From Parabacteroides merdae ATCC 43184 (GTDB lineage: Bacteria; Bacteroidota; Bacteroidia; Bacteroidales; Tannerellaceae): DNA of 64,000 nt. The notes below the pieces were generated by a model, which was given only the letters and a program-made list of their open reading frames with translations, searched no databases and was not told the DNA's origin. Made by a program: the position numbers and the translations under genes. This document shows, piece after piece, positions 17,572 through 25,637 of this stretch (position 1 is the first letter of the stretch; every line of letters begins with the position of its first letter). The DNA lies in contig NZ_CP102286.1 of the NCBI RefSeq assembly GCF_025151215.1, positions 124,001 to 188,000 on the forward strand, given 5' to 3'.

Positions 17572-20424
17572 TTAAATTTCGCATGCACAAAGTGTTGGAA
17601 TCAGGTTGCGGTCGCCATACGCATTGTCTACGCGGGCTACATTCACCCAGAATTTGCTGTCGTGCAACCATTCCAGCGGGAAGGCGGCCTTGCTGCGCGG
17701 ATACTCGTGTTTCCATTCGTCGGCCGTTACTTCATATTCGGGATGAGGAGCGTTCTTTAATACGTTGTCTTCCTTTGAAGCCTTGCCTTCTTCCACTTCC
17801 TTGATTTCGTTCCAGATACATTCCAGCACCTCGACGAAACGATCCAGTTCGGCTTTGCTTTCGCTTTCGGTCGGTTCGACCATCAGAGTGCCGTGAACAG
17901 GGAAGGAAAGAGTTGGAGCGTGGTAGCCGAAGTCCATCAGGCGCTTGGCGATATCGCCTTCATCGATACCCGAACGTTCTTTTACCGTGCGGCATTCCAG
18001 GATCAGTTCGTGACCGACGCGACCTGTAGCACCTGTGTAAACGATTCCGTAAGTATCTTTGAATTTGGCTGCCAGATAATTCGCATTCAAGATCGCGGTC
18101 TTGGTGACCGTTTCCAACCCTTCTGTTCCCAACATGCGGATATAAGCATATGTGATCGGCAGAATGCCCGCGCTACCGTAAGGTGCGGCGGAGACTGTGT
18201 TCAGGTCGCTGCCCCATAATATCGGATGCTGTGGCAGGAACGGGACGAGATGTGCGGCAACGCAGATCGGACCGACACCGGGACCGCCTCCTCCGTGAGG
18301 AGAAGAAAAGGTCTTATGCAGGTTTAGGTGGCAGACGTCTGCACCGATAGTACCCGGATTGGTCAGACCGACTTGTGCATTCATGTTGGCGCCGTCCATA
18401 TACAGCTGACCACCGCAAGCGTGAACAATGTCGCACATTTCCTTGATGTCCACCTCGAAGATACCGTGAGTAGACGGATAGGTGATCATGCTGGCTGCTA
18501 AGTTGTCCTTGTTGGCTTCGGCTTTAGCCCGGAAATCTTCCAAGTCGATATTTCCTTTGTCGTCACATTTCACCGTAACGGTCGTAAAACCGCATTGAAC
18601 CGCACTTGCCGGGTTCGTACCGTGGGCAGAGGCAGGAAGCAGGACGATGTTGCGATGTCCCTGCCCGATGCTTTCCAGATAAGCCCGGATTACGCGCAGA
18701 CCTGTATATTCGCCGGCTGCTCCGGAATTAGGTTGCAGCGTACAGCCTTTGAATCCGGTGATCTCACACAAGTAAGCCGATAAGTTTTCAATCAGTTCCG
18801 TGTAGCCTTCGACCTGGTCTTCCGGTGCATACGGATGTATATTCATGAATTCCGGACGGCTGAGTGGAAGCATGGTCGATGCCGGATTCAGTTTCATCGT
18901 ACAAGAACCTAAAGAGATCATGGATTGGGCCAATGAAACATCCTTTCGTCCCAGGCGGGTGATATAACGCATCAGTTCCGTTTCGGTATGATATTTTTTG
19001 AATACGTCTTCTTGCAGGAATTCGGAAGTACGGGCGAATTTCGGATCGAAATAAGTTTTCTCAGGAACGGCTTCTTTCAGCATGTAGTCCTTTCCGGCTG
19101 CCCCTGCGAAGATATACAGCAATACGCCGATATCGGTCGGTCCGGTCGTTTCGTCCAAGCTGATGCCGATCTGTCCGGCATCGAAGTAACGCAAGTTCAC
19201 CTTACATTCCAATGCGATCTCGCGGAGTGCATTGATGGATACATGTTCCGGCAACTGGATTTTCAGTGTGTCGAAATAGTTTTTGTTCAATTGTTTGTAG
19301 CCTAGTTTTTCCAACTCGCCTGTTAGGAAACCTGCAGAAGCGTGGATACGACCTGCGATGTTCTTCAAGCCTTCGGCACCGTGGTAAACGGCGTAGAAAC
19401 CAGCCATCGTGGCTAGCAAGGCTTGGGCGGTACAGATATTGGAGGTCGCCTTTTCACGTTTGATATGTTGTTCGCGTGTTTGCAAAGCCAAGCGGTAAGC
19501 CGTGTGTCCATAGGCATCTTTGGAAATGCCGATGATACGTCCGGGGATGGAACGCTTGTATTCGTCTTTCGTGGCGAAGAATGCAGCGGACGGACCACCG
19601 TAGAACATCGGGATACCGAAACGTTGGCTGCTTCCGAACACGACATCTGCACCCCATTCTCCCGGAGGAGTCAGCAGGACAAGACTCATCAGGTCGGCAG
19701 CAACGGCGACACGTGCTCCACCGGCATTGGCACGTACGATGAATTCTTTATAATCTTCGATCGAACCGTCGGCATTCGGATACTGGACGATAGCCCCGAA
19801 TACATCCGGTGTGAATTCAAATGTTTTGTAATCACCCACAACGACCTTGATGCCTTGCGGGATCATGCGAGTGTTGATAACGGCCAGTGTAGAGGCGAAT
19901 ACGTTTTCGTCGACAAACAACGTATTGGCTTCTGCTTTCACCTGTGCACGGCTACGGCTACCGTAGAACATGGTTGCCGCTTCGGCTGCTGCTGTCGCTT
20001 CGTCCAGCAGGGAACAGTTGGCTAGCGGCAGGCCGGTCAGTTCAGCGATAACAGTCTGGAAATTCAACAACGCTTCCAGACGTCCTTGTGAAACTTCTGC
20101 CTGGTACGGAGTGTAGGAAGTGTACCAAACCGGATTTTCAAATACGTTACGTTGGATAGGAGCCGGACATACTGTGTCATACCAACCCATTCCGATATAA
20201 GAAGTGAAGACTTCGTTTTTGGATGCCAACTCCGAGATGTGTTCTGCGAACTCACGTTCCGTCATGGGTTCGGGAAGGTTAAGCGGTTCTTTCAAACGGA
20301 TGTCGGACGGGATGGTCTGATCGATCAGTTCGTCAACCGACTTGACGCCGATGGCTTGCAGCATGGAAGGAATGTCTTCTGCCGAGATACCAACGTGGCG
20401 GTTTACAAATTTATTTGTGTCCAT
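17572..20424 (-). CDS. gcvP: Glycine dehydrogenase (decarboxylating), P protein, single-chain form
   Basis: The PLP-dependent P protein decarboxylates glycine and loads the aminomethyl group onto lipoylated GcvH. At 950 residues it is the full-length fused form. Seen are the N-terminal MDTNKFVNRHVGISAEDIPSM, YIGMGWYDTVCPAPIQRNVFENP and MISLGSCTMKLNPASTMLP. The PLP lysine is K704 in NLHKTFSSPHGGGGPGVGP. No gcvT or gcvH is adjacent. It follows the MBL-fold hydrolase by 43 nt on the same strand, with a short AATTG repeat in the gap. Confidence 0.97.
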   Translation of the reverse strand: MDTNKFVNRHVGISAEDIPSMLQAIGVKSVDELIDQTIPSDIRLKEPLNLPEPMTEREFAEHISELASKNEVFTSYIGMGWYDTVCPAPIQRNVFENPVWYTSYTPYQAEVSQGRLEALLNFQTVIAELTGLPLANCSLLDEATAAAEAATMFYGSRSRAQVKAEANTLFVDENVFASTLAVINTRMIPQGIKVVVGDYKTFEFTPDVFGAIVQYPNADGSIEDYKEFIVRANAGGARVAVAADLMSLVLLTPPGEWGADVVFGSSQRFGIPMFYGGPSAAFFATKDEYKRSIPGRIIGISKDAYGHTAYRLALQTREQHIKREKATSNICTAQALLATMAGFYAVYHGAEGLKNIAGRIHASAGFLTGELEKLGYKQLNKNYFDTLKIQLPEHVSINALREIALECKVNLRYFDAGQIGISLDETTGPTDIGVLLYIFAGAAGKDYMLKEAVPEKTYFDPKFARTSEFLQEDVFKKYHTETELMRYITRLGRKDVSLAQSMISLGSCTMKLNPASTMLPLSRPEFMNIHPYAPEDQVEGYTELIENLSAYLCEITGFKGCTLQPNSGAAGEYTGLRVIRAYLESIGQGHRNIVLLPASAHGTNPASAVQCGFTTVTVKCDDKGNIDLEDFRAKAEANKDNLAASMITYPSTHGIFEVDIKEMCDIVHACGGQLYMDGANMNAQVGLTNPGTIGADVCHLNLHKTFSSPHGGGGPGVGPICVAAHLVPFLPQHPILWGSDLNTVSAAPYGSAGILPITYAYIRMLGTEGLETVTKTAILNANYLAAKFKDTYGIVYTGATGRVGHELILECRTVKERSGIDEGDIAKRLMDFGYHAPTLSFPVHGTLMVEPTESESKAELDRFVEVLECIWNEIKEVEEGKASKEDNVLKNAPHPEYEVTADEWKHEYPRSKAAFPLEWLHDSKFWVNVARVDNAYGDRNLIPTLCACEI

Positions 20425-20457
20425 AATATTGTGATTTATGATTTATGAATTAATTCT

Positions 20458-20474
20458 TAATTGTCAATTACAAA
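20458..20474. repeat. AATTGTCAATT-type repeat after the hydrolase stop codon
   Basis: TTAATTGTCAATTACAAAT overlaps the stop codon of the hydrolase gene on the minus strand. One palindromic unit is present. Confidence 0.6.
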
Positions 20475-21106
20475 TAGGGATTGTTGAACTTCTCATCGAT
20501 GACTCTTGTTTCCGGTCCATGCCCCGGATAGATTACTGTCTCGTCGGGAAGTGAAAGGAGTTTGTCGTGGATGGCGGCAACCAATACCTCCTGGTTTCCA
20601 CCCCAAAGGTCGGTACGGCCGATACTTCCGGCAAACAGTGCATCGCCGACGATCGCAAAGCCGTTCTTTTTGTTATAGAAAGCGATGCTGCCGGGTGAAT
20701 GTCCGGGAACTGTCAGCACTTGAAGTTCGGATGTGCCGAACTTAATGATCTCGCCTCCTACGATATATTTTTCAACCGGGACGTTCTCGACATGCTGACG
20801 GAGTCCGAACAACTTGGCCTGTTCGTCCGGAGAGGGTAGTTTCTCGACATCCTGCTTGTTCGCTTCGGGTTTCAAACCGTATGTCTTATATATAAAACCG
20901 TTTCCAAATACGTGATCCACGTGCAGATGAGTACAGAGCAAATGCTTTAATGTCAACTTGTTTTCGAGGATAAAGTCGGTTAACTCCTTTTCTTCTTCCT
21001 TGCGACAGCAACCACAATCGATCAGTACGGCCTCGCGTGTATCATCATACAGCAGGAATGTGTTTTCCTGGAAATAATTGAACTCAAACGATTTTATTGT
21101 AATCAT
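20468..21106 (-). CDS. Metallo-beta-lactamase-fold hydrolase (glyoxalase II-like)
   Basis: A 212-residue single-domain enzyme with the metal-binding THLHVDH motif (about residues 60-66). Further ligands are VPGHSPGS, GDALFAGSIGRTD and a late YPGHGPET. The pattern and length match small YcbL/GloB-like hydrolases that cleave thioesters such as S-lactoylglutathione analogues. The true substrate is unknown. Its ATG overlaps the rsmG stop by 4 nt, which implies co-translation. Confidence 0.88.
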   Translation of the reverse strand: MITIKSFEFNYFQENTFLLYDDTREAVLIDCGCCRKEEEKELTDFILENKLTLKHLLCTHLHVDHVFGNGFIYKTYGLKPEANKQDVEKLPSPDEQAKLFGLRQHVENVPVEKYIVGGEIIKFGTSELQVLTVPGHSPGSIAFYNKKNGFAIVGDALFAGSIGRTDLWGGNQEVLVAAIHDKLLSLPDETVIYPGHGPETRVIDEKFNNPYL

Positions 21107-21774
21107 AACGGTACGTAAACAACTTTTTTAGTTTGGAAAAATTCTTCTTTAAAATGGTCACTCAGGTTGAGGCTGACAGCTTGCTTGTGGAATGGCAATA
21201 TTTCATGCTGCAACTCTCCTCCTTTCAGACAAATCAAACCGTTAGGAAGTGCATTTTGTTGTTCCTTCTTTATATTCTTACGGGCGATTTTTACCAGATC
21301 GGCCAGTGGCATGACGGCACGACTCACGACAAAGTCGAATAATTGTTTTTCCTCTTCGGCACGACAATGGCGGAAAGTGACGTTTTTCAGACCGATCGCT
21401 TCGGCTACAGCTTGTCCGACCTTGATTTTTTTTCCGATACTGTCTACCAAATGAAACTGTACTTCAGGGAGCAGGATCGCAAGTGGTATGCCGGGAAAAC
21501 CGCCTCCCGTACCGATATCCATAATTGTCGATCCTTCTCTGAATTTCAGCATTTTCAAGATACCTAACGAATGAAGTACGTGGTGCAGGTACAGGTTCTC
21601 TATATCTTTGCGTGAAATTACATTGATTTTGGAATTCCAGTCTGAATACAAATCAAACAGGGCGTCTATCTGTTGCTTTTGCGCATCGGTTAGCGTTGGA
21701 AAGTAAGACTTTAGAACCCCCAATTGACAATTGACAATTGACAATTGGGAGGATATTGTTGCACTGTTATCCAT
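21103..21774 (-). CDS. rsmG: 16S rRNA (guanine-527-N7)-methyltransferase RsmG
   Basis: RsmG methylates G527 of 16S rRNA. The SAM-binding motif IMDIGTGGGFPGIPLAI is intact, as are SDWNSKINVISRKDIENLYLHHVLHSL and FDFVVSRAV. With the ATG at 21774 the protein has 223 residues, but its first ~18 residues (SSQLSIVNCQL) are simply translated from a CAATTGA repeat and do not resemble the family. The conserved part begins at about LKSYFP. Either the repeat expanded inside the coding region or a non-ATG start further down is used. Confidence 0.92.
   Translation of the reverse strand: MDNSATISSQLSIVNCQLGVLKSYFPTLTDAQKQQIDALFDLYSDWNSKINVISRKDIENLYLHHVLHSLGILKMLKFREGSTIMDIGTGGGFPGIPLAILLPEVQFHLVDSIGKKIKVGQAVAEAIGLKNVTFRHCRAEEEKQLFDFVVSRAVMPLADLVKIARKNIKKEQQNALPNGLICLKGGELQHEILPFHKQAVSLNLSDHFKEEFFQTKKVVYVPL
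21720..21747. repeat. CAATTGA tandem repeat in the 5' end of rsmG
   Basis: About four head-to-tail CAATTGA units (7-nt period) lie inside the apparent first codons of rsmG. Being palindromic and near the start codon, they could fold over the initiation region. Confidence 0.7.
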
Positions 21775-21811
21775 AAATTATATGTATGGGATTATTGTTA
21801 TATTTTATTTG

Positions 21812-22672
21812 TCAATTGTCAATTAGTTTCGCAATTGGACTGTCTTTTTTCAATAGATATAGGATTTCCGCATAGGGTAAGAATACGTTTGTTTCCCTTA
21901 CCACGTAAGCGGCGATCTCATATTCATTAAAGGTATACGTGATGCCGTCCTCGTCGACCAGGAAATTACCGTTCGGAAAAATTTCTTCGACACTGAAAAA
22001 ACCGATGTTTTCCAAATCTTTCGGATTCTCCACCTTGTTTTGTTTGGCAATATGATCGATCAATATCTGTGCGAGGCTGTCCTGGAAGTTCTCGATGAAA
22101 ATATCTTCTTCTGTGATTGCATTGCCTGTTTTCAAGTTGATCACGTGATTGTTGTAGGCATGCGAACCGTGTGCACCGCCTGTATAGTTTTCGAAACTTA
22201 CAGTATAGCTCAGAATGTCATTCTGGTTGTAGACGATTTCATCCGATGACATTTCGAAATAAGAGAACCAGGCTCCGACCGGCAGATCGTCCTTCTTTTC
22301 CAACTCTGCCTTGAAATCGGCTTCCAGTTCTTTATAGTTGTTCAGATAGTCTTCCGTGTACTTGGCGACCGCCTCTTCTGGAGACAGGTTCTCATAATTC
22401 TCGCCGAAGTAGGAGAGGACAAAGTCATTCTGTATCTTTTTCAGAATCTCCTTATCGGAAAATTTGGCAGGATAGGTGAAGTTCAATTGCAAGTTGCAAT
22501 TGGGATTATCGGGATTATTCAGCAGATGATAGGTCCTATCCACCCGGATAGAATCGAATTTAATATCATTATCGGCCGTTTGCTTCGTGTTAGTATTGCA
22601 ACCGGTTACGAACATTCCTAAAAAGAAAAGCGCTATCAGGCTTTTACTAATTTGTGTACTCATCGGAATCAT
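21812..22672 (-). CDS. DUF3298-containing lipoprotein (RsiV-like fold)
   Basis: The N-terminus is a lipoprotein signal (SLIALFFLGMFVTGC), so the product is probably anchored to a membrane facing the periplasm. The rest resembles the DUF4163/DUF3298 pair. The N-terminal half has FTYPAKFSDKEILKKIQNDF, and the C-terminal DUF3298 has the diagnostic FENYTGGAHGSHAYNNHV followed by NLKTGNAITEEDIF. Related domains occur in the anti-sigma factor RsiV and in lysozyme-binding proteins, but no ligand can be assigned. Starts at 22672 and 22663 are both possible. Its last codons and stop are formed by an AATTGTCAATT repeat (21808-21825). rsmG starts 37 nt later. Confidence 0.8.
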   Translation of the reverse strand: MIPMSTQISKSLIALFFLGMFVTGCNTNTKQTADNDIKFDSIRVDRTYHLLNNPDNPNCNLQLNFTYPAKFSDKEILKKIQNDFVLSYFGENYENLSPEEAVAKYTEDYLNNYKELEADFKAELEKKDDLPVGAWFSYFEMSSDEIVYNQNDILSYTVSFENYTGGAHGSHAYNNHVINLKTGNAITEEDIFIENFQDSLAQILIDHIAKQNKVENPKDLENIGFFSVEEIFPNGNFLVDEDGITYTFNEYEIAAYVVRETNVFLPYAEILYLLKKDSPIAKLIDN

Positions 22673-22697
22673 AGATTTTAGATAATACTTTTAGATG

Positions 22698-22705
22698 CAA
22701 ATGTA
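22698..22705 (-). promoter_or_regulatory. Probable promoter -7 element for the lipoprotein-rsmG operon
   Basis: TACATTTG on the minus strand fits TAnnTTTG and lies about 25 nt before the lipoprotein start. No clean TTTG is seen at -33. Confidence 0.5.
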
Positions 22706-22793
22706 AGCTATTATCTTGTAATAAACGAATGGCTGGTTTCTTTTTTCAGCCTCGGAGGCATCAAAAGGGTGAGGAGATAGCAGTGCTGGTGTT

Positions 22794-22903
22794 GTTTCCT
22801 GCCTATGTAACGGTCGTTCCCTACCTATGAAACTACTGTTTCCTGCCCATGAAACGGGAGTACCATGCCAGTGGAACTCTTGTGCCAATAAAATGTAACA
22901 GGC
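22794..22903. repeat. Degenerate 22-bp tandem array (5 units)
   Basis: Five consecutive 22-nt units start at 22794, 22816, 22838, 22860 and 22882. The best are GTTTCCTGCCTATGTAAC-like and GTTTCCTGCCCATGAAAC-like, with GTTTC and GAAAC arms that pair. The last 4 nt of each unit vary, and later units are more degraded. The period is not a multiple of three, so it is not coding. It sits in the divergent gap between the lipoprotein and apbE (22673-23115), which holds no gene. Confidence 0.75.
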
Positions 22904-22994
22904 TTGGCACTGCGTTCTGGCTTATCATCCGGAAAAGGAATTCTGCTTGGCGAAGGTTGAGTTGTAATAAATGTTTTAAACGAAAATAAACGCT

Positions 22995-23030
22995 AATTAG
23001 GCAACCTTTTGAGAAAAAGGTTGCCTAATT
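22995..23030. repeat. Perfect inverted repeat just upstream of the apbE promoter
   Basis: AATTAGGCAACCTTTT is followed by a 4-nt loop and AAAAGGTTGCCTAATT, giving a 16-bp perfect stem. It ends 3 nt before the -33 TTTG of the apbE promoter. It could be an operator or a terminator against leftward or rightward read-through. Confidence 0.7.
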
Positions 23031-23033
23031 CTA

Positions 23034-23063
23034 TTTGTGAAACGAACAAATCCCCTATATTTG
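23034..23063 (+). promoter_or_regulatory. Promoter of the apbE operon
   Basis: TTTG (23034-23037), 18 nt, then TATATTTG (23056-23063) fits the Bacteroidetes consensus. The start codon follows about 50 nt later. Confidence 0.75.
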
Positions 23064-23115
23064 CAGAGTGTGTACGCACACCTCTTTGAACCATGTAAAA
23101 AATAACAGGTAACAA

Positions 23116-23922
23116 ATGGCTTATTCTAACTATTATGCGGCTTCTGGGCTTTTCCATGGATCTATGTCGTCGGTAATGGGAACGCAGTTTGACATCTTGA
23201 TGGTCGGCAGTGATCCCCGCCTTCTTGGTACGGTCTGGGAAAAGGTCGAATCGGAAGTGCAGCGATTAGATAAAATGCTGAACCGGTTCGATCCGGAGAG
23301 TGAGGTTTCATTTGTTAACCGGGAAGCCGGACACTATCCGGTGACGGTGGGGGAAGAGCTTTGGAATATATTGTTGAACTGCAAGCGTTACAATGAGCTG
23401 ACGGAAGGATATTTCGATATAACTTTGCAGGGATTCGACCAGGTATTGCTGACGGAAGAAGATAAAAGCATTTTTTTCTTTTCTGAATCTTTACACATTG
23501 ATCTCGGCGGGTACGGGAAAGGATATGCGCTTGCTAAAATACGGGAACTGTTGGAAGAAAACGGGATTGGTAAGGCGCTTGTCAATTTCGGAAATAGTTC
23601 GGTTCTGGCGGTCGGTACGCATCCGTGCGGCGAATATTGGCCGGTGGGTCTTGACAATCCGTTTACGAAAGAGCGGATTGCCGATTTGAAGTTGAGTGAT
23701 AGTTCGTTATCGATATCGGGAAATATGCCTTCCCATCCGCGCCATATCGTGAACCCGCATACGGGAACATTCGTGGAGGATAAGAAAATGGTGTCGGTGG
23801 TGGCGAAAGATCCGGTGGTGGCGGAGATTCTGACAACTGCCTTTATGATCTGCGGCGACGAGCGTGTTCCGGTAATCGCGTCTCAATTTGATATTTATGA
23901 AAAACATGTATATAAGTTATGA
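23116..23922 (+). CDS. apbE: FAD:protein FMN transferase (ApbE family)
   Basis: ApbE transfers FMN from FAD onto a threonine of flavoproteins such as Nqr/Rnf subunits. Family motifs are MGTQFDILMVG, LDKMLNRFDPESEVSFVN, the HIDLGGYGKGYAL metal/flavin site, GKALVNFGNSSVLAVG and HIVNPHTG. At 268 residues it is shorter than typical ApbE (about 330) and has no clear signal peptide, although many family members are exported. It overlaps the following oxidoreductase by 4 nt. Confidence 0.88.
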   Translation: MAYSNYYAASGLFHGSMSSVMGTQFDILMVGSDPRLLGTVWEKVESEVQRLDKMLNRFDPESEVSFVNREAGHYPVTVGEELWNILLNCKRYNELTEGYFDITLQGFDQVLLTEEDKSIFFFSESLHIDLGGYGKGYALAKIRELLEENGIGKALVNFGNSSVLAVGTHPCGEYWPVGLDNPFTKERIADLKLSDSSLSISGNMPSHPRHIVNPHTGTFVEDKKMVSVVAKDPVVAEILTTAFMICGDERVPVIASQFDIYEKHVYKL

Positions 23923-25241
23923 AAAATGATGAGAATTCAGTCAATTTAAGCCGGCGGGACTTCTTTAAGGAGTTGGGAATGATTGGTGGAGGCGGTGTGC
24001 TGCTTTCCGCGTTTCCCTGGTTGCAGTCCTGTAGTGCCGACGATAAGGTGCAGATCGCAAAGGAGAAAGTGCGGATCGGATTTATTGGTACAGGTTCGCG
24101 CGGACAGTACCACTTGAATAACCTGAAGACGATTCCGTATGCCGATGTGGTTGCCTTGTGTGATAATTATCCTCCCCACCTGAAAGAGGCTTCGGCTCTC
24201 TATCCGAAAGCCAAGACATATGACGATTACCGGAAGCTTTTGGATGATAGAGATATACAAGCTGTCATGATCGCCACTCCGCTGTACGAACATGCGCATA
24301 TCACAATAGACGCCTTGCATGCCGGAAAGCATGTCTTCTGCGAGAAATCGATGGCGATGACGTGTGCTGACTGTCTGGATATGTATAATGTGTTTAAGGA
24401 ATCCGGCAAGGTGATGTTTATCGGCCAGCAGCGCTTGTATGATCCGAAATATATAAAGGCGATGGAAATGATCCATGCCGGCTTGTTGGGAGAGATAAAT
24501 TCGATACGGGCGTATTGGTTCCGTAATAACGACTGGCGCCGTCCGGTCCCTTCTCCCGATTTGGAACGTAAGATCAACTGGCGTTTATATAAGGAATATT
24601 CATGCGGCTTGGTAACAGAATTGGCAACCCATCAGTTGCAGGTTGGAAACTGGGCGCTCCGGATGCTTCCCGAAAAGGTAGCCGGCATGGGAGATATCGT
24701 CTATTGGAAGGATGGTCGCGAAGTGTATGACAGTATCAATTTGATTTATCATTATCCGAATGGTGTGAAGATGACCTATGAGTCGATGATTGCCAACAAG
24801 TTTTATGGCCTTGAAGAAGAGATTATGGGAAGCAAGGGCACGATGGAACCGGAAAAAGGTAAATATTATTTTGAAGATGTCGAACCTGCTCCTGGTATCA
24901 TGCAGTTGATCAACCAGATCGAACATAAGATCTTCGACAATGTTTCATTTGCCGGCCCGAGTTGGGTTCCTGAAACTGCATCGGTAAACAAGGGACATCT
25001 GATCATGGACAATGTCACAACGATCAGTGGACAGTCATCGGTAGGAGCTGCTGGCGACGGTTCTATCGAGTTGGTTACTGCTTTCTGCGAAGCGGCTATT
25101 ACTGGAAAACCGGCTCCTAACCTGGTGGAAGAAGCTTACTATTCCTCTGTTTTGGGTTTGTTGGGCTTGCAGGCGATTGATGAAGGACGGGTGATTACTT
25201 TCCCGGATGAATATAAAATACCGTATCTAAATTTTGCATGA
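23919..25241 (+). CDS. Gfo/Idh/MocA family oxidoreductase with Tat-type signal
   Basis: The N-terminus carries a twin-arginine motif (LSRRDFFKELGMIGGGGVLLS) and a following LQSCS that could be a lipobox. The product is therefore likely exported fully folded. The Rossmann domain shows VRIGFIGTGSRGQYHL, and the CEKSMAM motif holds the family's lysine. The C-terminal half is the Gfo/Idh alpha/beta domain (WRRPVPSPDLERKINWRLY, GLVTELATHQLQVGNW). Exported relatives in Bacteroidetes include GH109 NAD-dependent glycosidases, but this 440-residue protein cannot be assigned to GH109 from motifs alone. It overlaps the genes on both sides. Confidence 0.85.
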   Translation: MKNDENSVNLSRRDFFKELGMIGGGGVLLSAFPWLQSCSADDKVQIAKEKVRIGFIGTGSRGQYHLNNLKTIPYADVVALCDNYPPHLKEASALYPKAKTYDDYRKLLDDRDIQAVMIATPLYEHAHITIDALHAGKHVFCEKSMAMTCADCLDMYNVFKESGKVMFIGQQRLYDPKYIKAMEMIHAGLLGEINSIRAYWFRNNDWRRPVPSPDLERKINWRLYKEYSCGLVTELATHQLQVGNWALRMLPEKVAGMGDIVYWKDGREVYDSINLIYHYPNGVKMTYESMIANKFYGLEEEIMGSKGTMEPEKGKYYFEDVEPAPGIMQLINQIEHKIFDNVSFAGPSWVPETASVNKGHLIMDNVTTISGQSSVGAAGDGSIELVTAFCEAAITGKPAPNLVEEAYYSSVLGLLGLQAIDEGRVITFPDEYKIPYLNFA

Positions 25242-25474
25242 TTATGAAAGAGATCGTATTATCTGTAAAGAGACAAAAAACGGAAATCAAGATATTCTGT
25301 GTCTGTATCGCGCTCGCTTATCTGATGAACATTATCTCAATCATAGCATACGGTACAAGCTGGTCCGAGCTTTGGACACAATCGTTGTGGATGCTACTCA
25401 TTACGTGTGGCTTTTACGGATTGTCGGTTGTACTCCGTTTGCTGTATTATGGACTGAGCCAGTTGAGAAAGTGA
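25238..25474 (+). CDS. Small hypothetical inner-membrane protein
   Basis: Seventy-eight residues with two hydrophobic segments, about residues 19-38 (IFCVCIALAYLMNIISIIAY) and 49-70 (LWMLLITCGFYGLSVVLRLLYY). The ATG overlaps the oxidoreductase stop (ATGA), so it is probably the third gene of the apbE operon. I do not recognize the family. A longer ORF in another frame covers the same bases but lacks the membrane pattern. Confidence 0.6.
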   Translation: MIMKEIVLSVKRQKTEIKIFCVCIALAYLMNIISIIAYGTSWSELWTQSLWMLLITCGFYGLSVVLRLLYYGLSQLRK

Positions 25475-25517
25475 TTGTTGCTTTTCTTTAGAAAGATAAG
25501 TAACCAAAGAATTTAAT

Positions 25518-25566
25518 ATCGTTCTATTGTTTTTTCATCAGGAGAAAGTGATAGAACGATTTTTAT
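25518..25566 (+). terminator. Intrinsic terminator of the apbE operon
   Basis: ATCGTTCTAT (25518-25527) pairs with ATAGAACGAT (25551-25560) and is followed by a T-run. Confidence 0.85.
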
Positions 25567-25637
25567 ATGTTTTTGATTGATTTCTTATCATGTTTTTCTG
25601 TCATAATCCTTTTCTTTGCCCAATAAATCTGATAAGC

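Noticed and set aside
22691..22888. 65-codon minus-strand ORF upstream of the lipoprotein
   Set aside because: It reads through the 22-bp tandem array, whose period is not a multiple of three, and overlaps the predicted lipoprotein promoter.
23919..25241. Assignment of the Tat-exported oxidoreductase to GH109
   Set aside because: The fold and Tat signal fit, but nothing specific to GH109 could be confirmed by eye.
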